This document shows, one piece after another, positions 63,241 through 64,000 of a DNA stretch of 64,000 bases (position 1 is its first letter; every line of letters starts with the position of its first letter). A program made the translations under genes and the position numbers. The DNA lies in contig NC_053414.1 in the NCBI RefSeq assembly GCF_016859285.1, positions 26,514,761 through 26,578,760 of the forward strand. The letters run 5' to 3'. The stretch comes from Xiphias gladius (taxonomy: Eukaryota; Chordata; Actinopteri; Istiophoriformes; Xiphiidae). The notes below the pieces were generated by a model. That model had not been told where the DNA came from and searched no databases. It was given only the letters and a program-made list of their open reading frames with translations.

Positions 63241-64000
63241 TAGAAACTAATAATGCAGACACTGCACTCTGCCTTTGGATAATCTTCACAGAAAGCAAGG
63301 GGATAATGCAATATCAACAAAGAATTATTTTCTTTTCAGCCTTACTTTATTATGATTATATTCTGTTAAAGATAGTCACTTCAAAGGTATTAAACTTATC
63401 TCTGTTTTCATGGGTCTGGAAATTTACATTGAAATCAATAAAATAAATTAAGTTACAATTTAATACATTTCGATGTTTGATTTAAATGTAGCTGAAACAC
63501 ACCAAGTTGCAAAGATTCCATTAGAGACAAAGGGTGAGCTGGTGGTTACAGCTACTGTGCTAAGACAGTTACATTAGGGTTAGCCGGAGTTTAGCCAGGC
63601 TTTTTTCGCTCAATGCTGACTGGATTTATCTGCTGCCTCATTTAGTTACGTGGGATACCTAATAAAGTTACCAAAATGTCAGTTCATCAAAATAAATATT
63701 TGTCAGCTACAGGTAAAAAATACGAAAATCAATAAGTACATTTAGGTTTAGCTCAAGCTAGTCATTGCTATATCACCAGCAAGGTTTCACTTGATGTAGC
63801 TCTCTCGCTTTACCTGCAGTTGGCTTTCTCTCTGTGGCACAGAGTGTAACAACATGTTGTACAGTCCAGAGATCACAATAACAGAGTGCAGTTACTGCAT
63901 CCTGGCCAGCAATGGGGAGCCGAAGTCATGACGTCACGTCCGGGCTAGCCTCTGTTCCAGTAGCCTCTCATTCAGCATTTCTTCCATCGCTCTCTCTGAA
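63241..64000. other. Intergenic end of window, no gene recognised
   Basis: AT-rich to 63750, then somewhat more GC-rich with a TGACGTCACG word at 63928-63937 near the window edge. It could be repeat DNA or the approach to another gene; not resolvable here. Confidence 0.4.

Overview
The window reads as genomic DNA of a teleost fish, probably a percomorph. Three things suggest this: split genes with vertebrate exon structure, very long CA/TG microsatellites, and several dispersed repeats of types I recall as common in percomorph fish. All convincing genes lie on the + strand. There is no sign of bacterial, plasmid or viral organisation. Most short open frames are chance or are translations of microsatellites.

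Layout. (1) 191-4956 holds the ten 3' exons of an RNF38-type RING-H2 E3 ubiquitin ligase; its 5' end lies outside the window and its 3' UTR runs to about 7.6 kb. (2) 9985-11392 holds five consecutive exons of an SLC1/EAAT-type glutamate transporter. Frames and splice sites are intact, but the exons before and after are missing, so it looks like a truncated relic. It is bordered by a dispersed repeat upstream and, 2.3 kb downstream, by an L2-like LINE scrap. (3) 18923-30290 is a neuronal nicotinic acetylcholine receptor beta subunit of the beta2/beta4/beta5 type, most likely chrnb5, a gene lost in mammals. It is preceded by a GC-rich 5' region. (4) 42095-62945 is a neuronal nicotinic alpha subunit, best matched to chrna6, preceded by CpG-island-like DNA from about 40.9 kb.

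The two receptor genes sit head to tail, about 12 kb apart. Alpha6-type and beta2/4/5-type subunits are known partners in pentameric acetylcholine-gated cation channels, so the pair could be co-expressed and co-assemble. The arrangement echoes the mammalian CHRNA3-CHRNB4 linkage and fits a common ancestral alpha-beta cluster. Both genes carry introns inside the region encoded by one large exon in the mammalian neuronal subunits.

Introns and intergenic DNA are rich in repeats: MITE-like elements with TTAAA termini, copies of two or three dispersed repeat families, LINE relics, long microsatellites and palindromes. One 93-bp CA tract ends ten bases before a splice acceptor of the alpha subunit gene. 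I found no wholly new system. The points most worth checking are the EAAT relic, the chrnb5-chrna6 pairing, the extra introns, the micro-exon choice at the beta subunit C terminus, and a GC-rich hairpin in the CpG-rich region upstream of chrna6.
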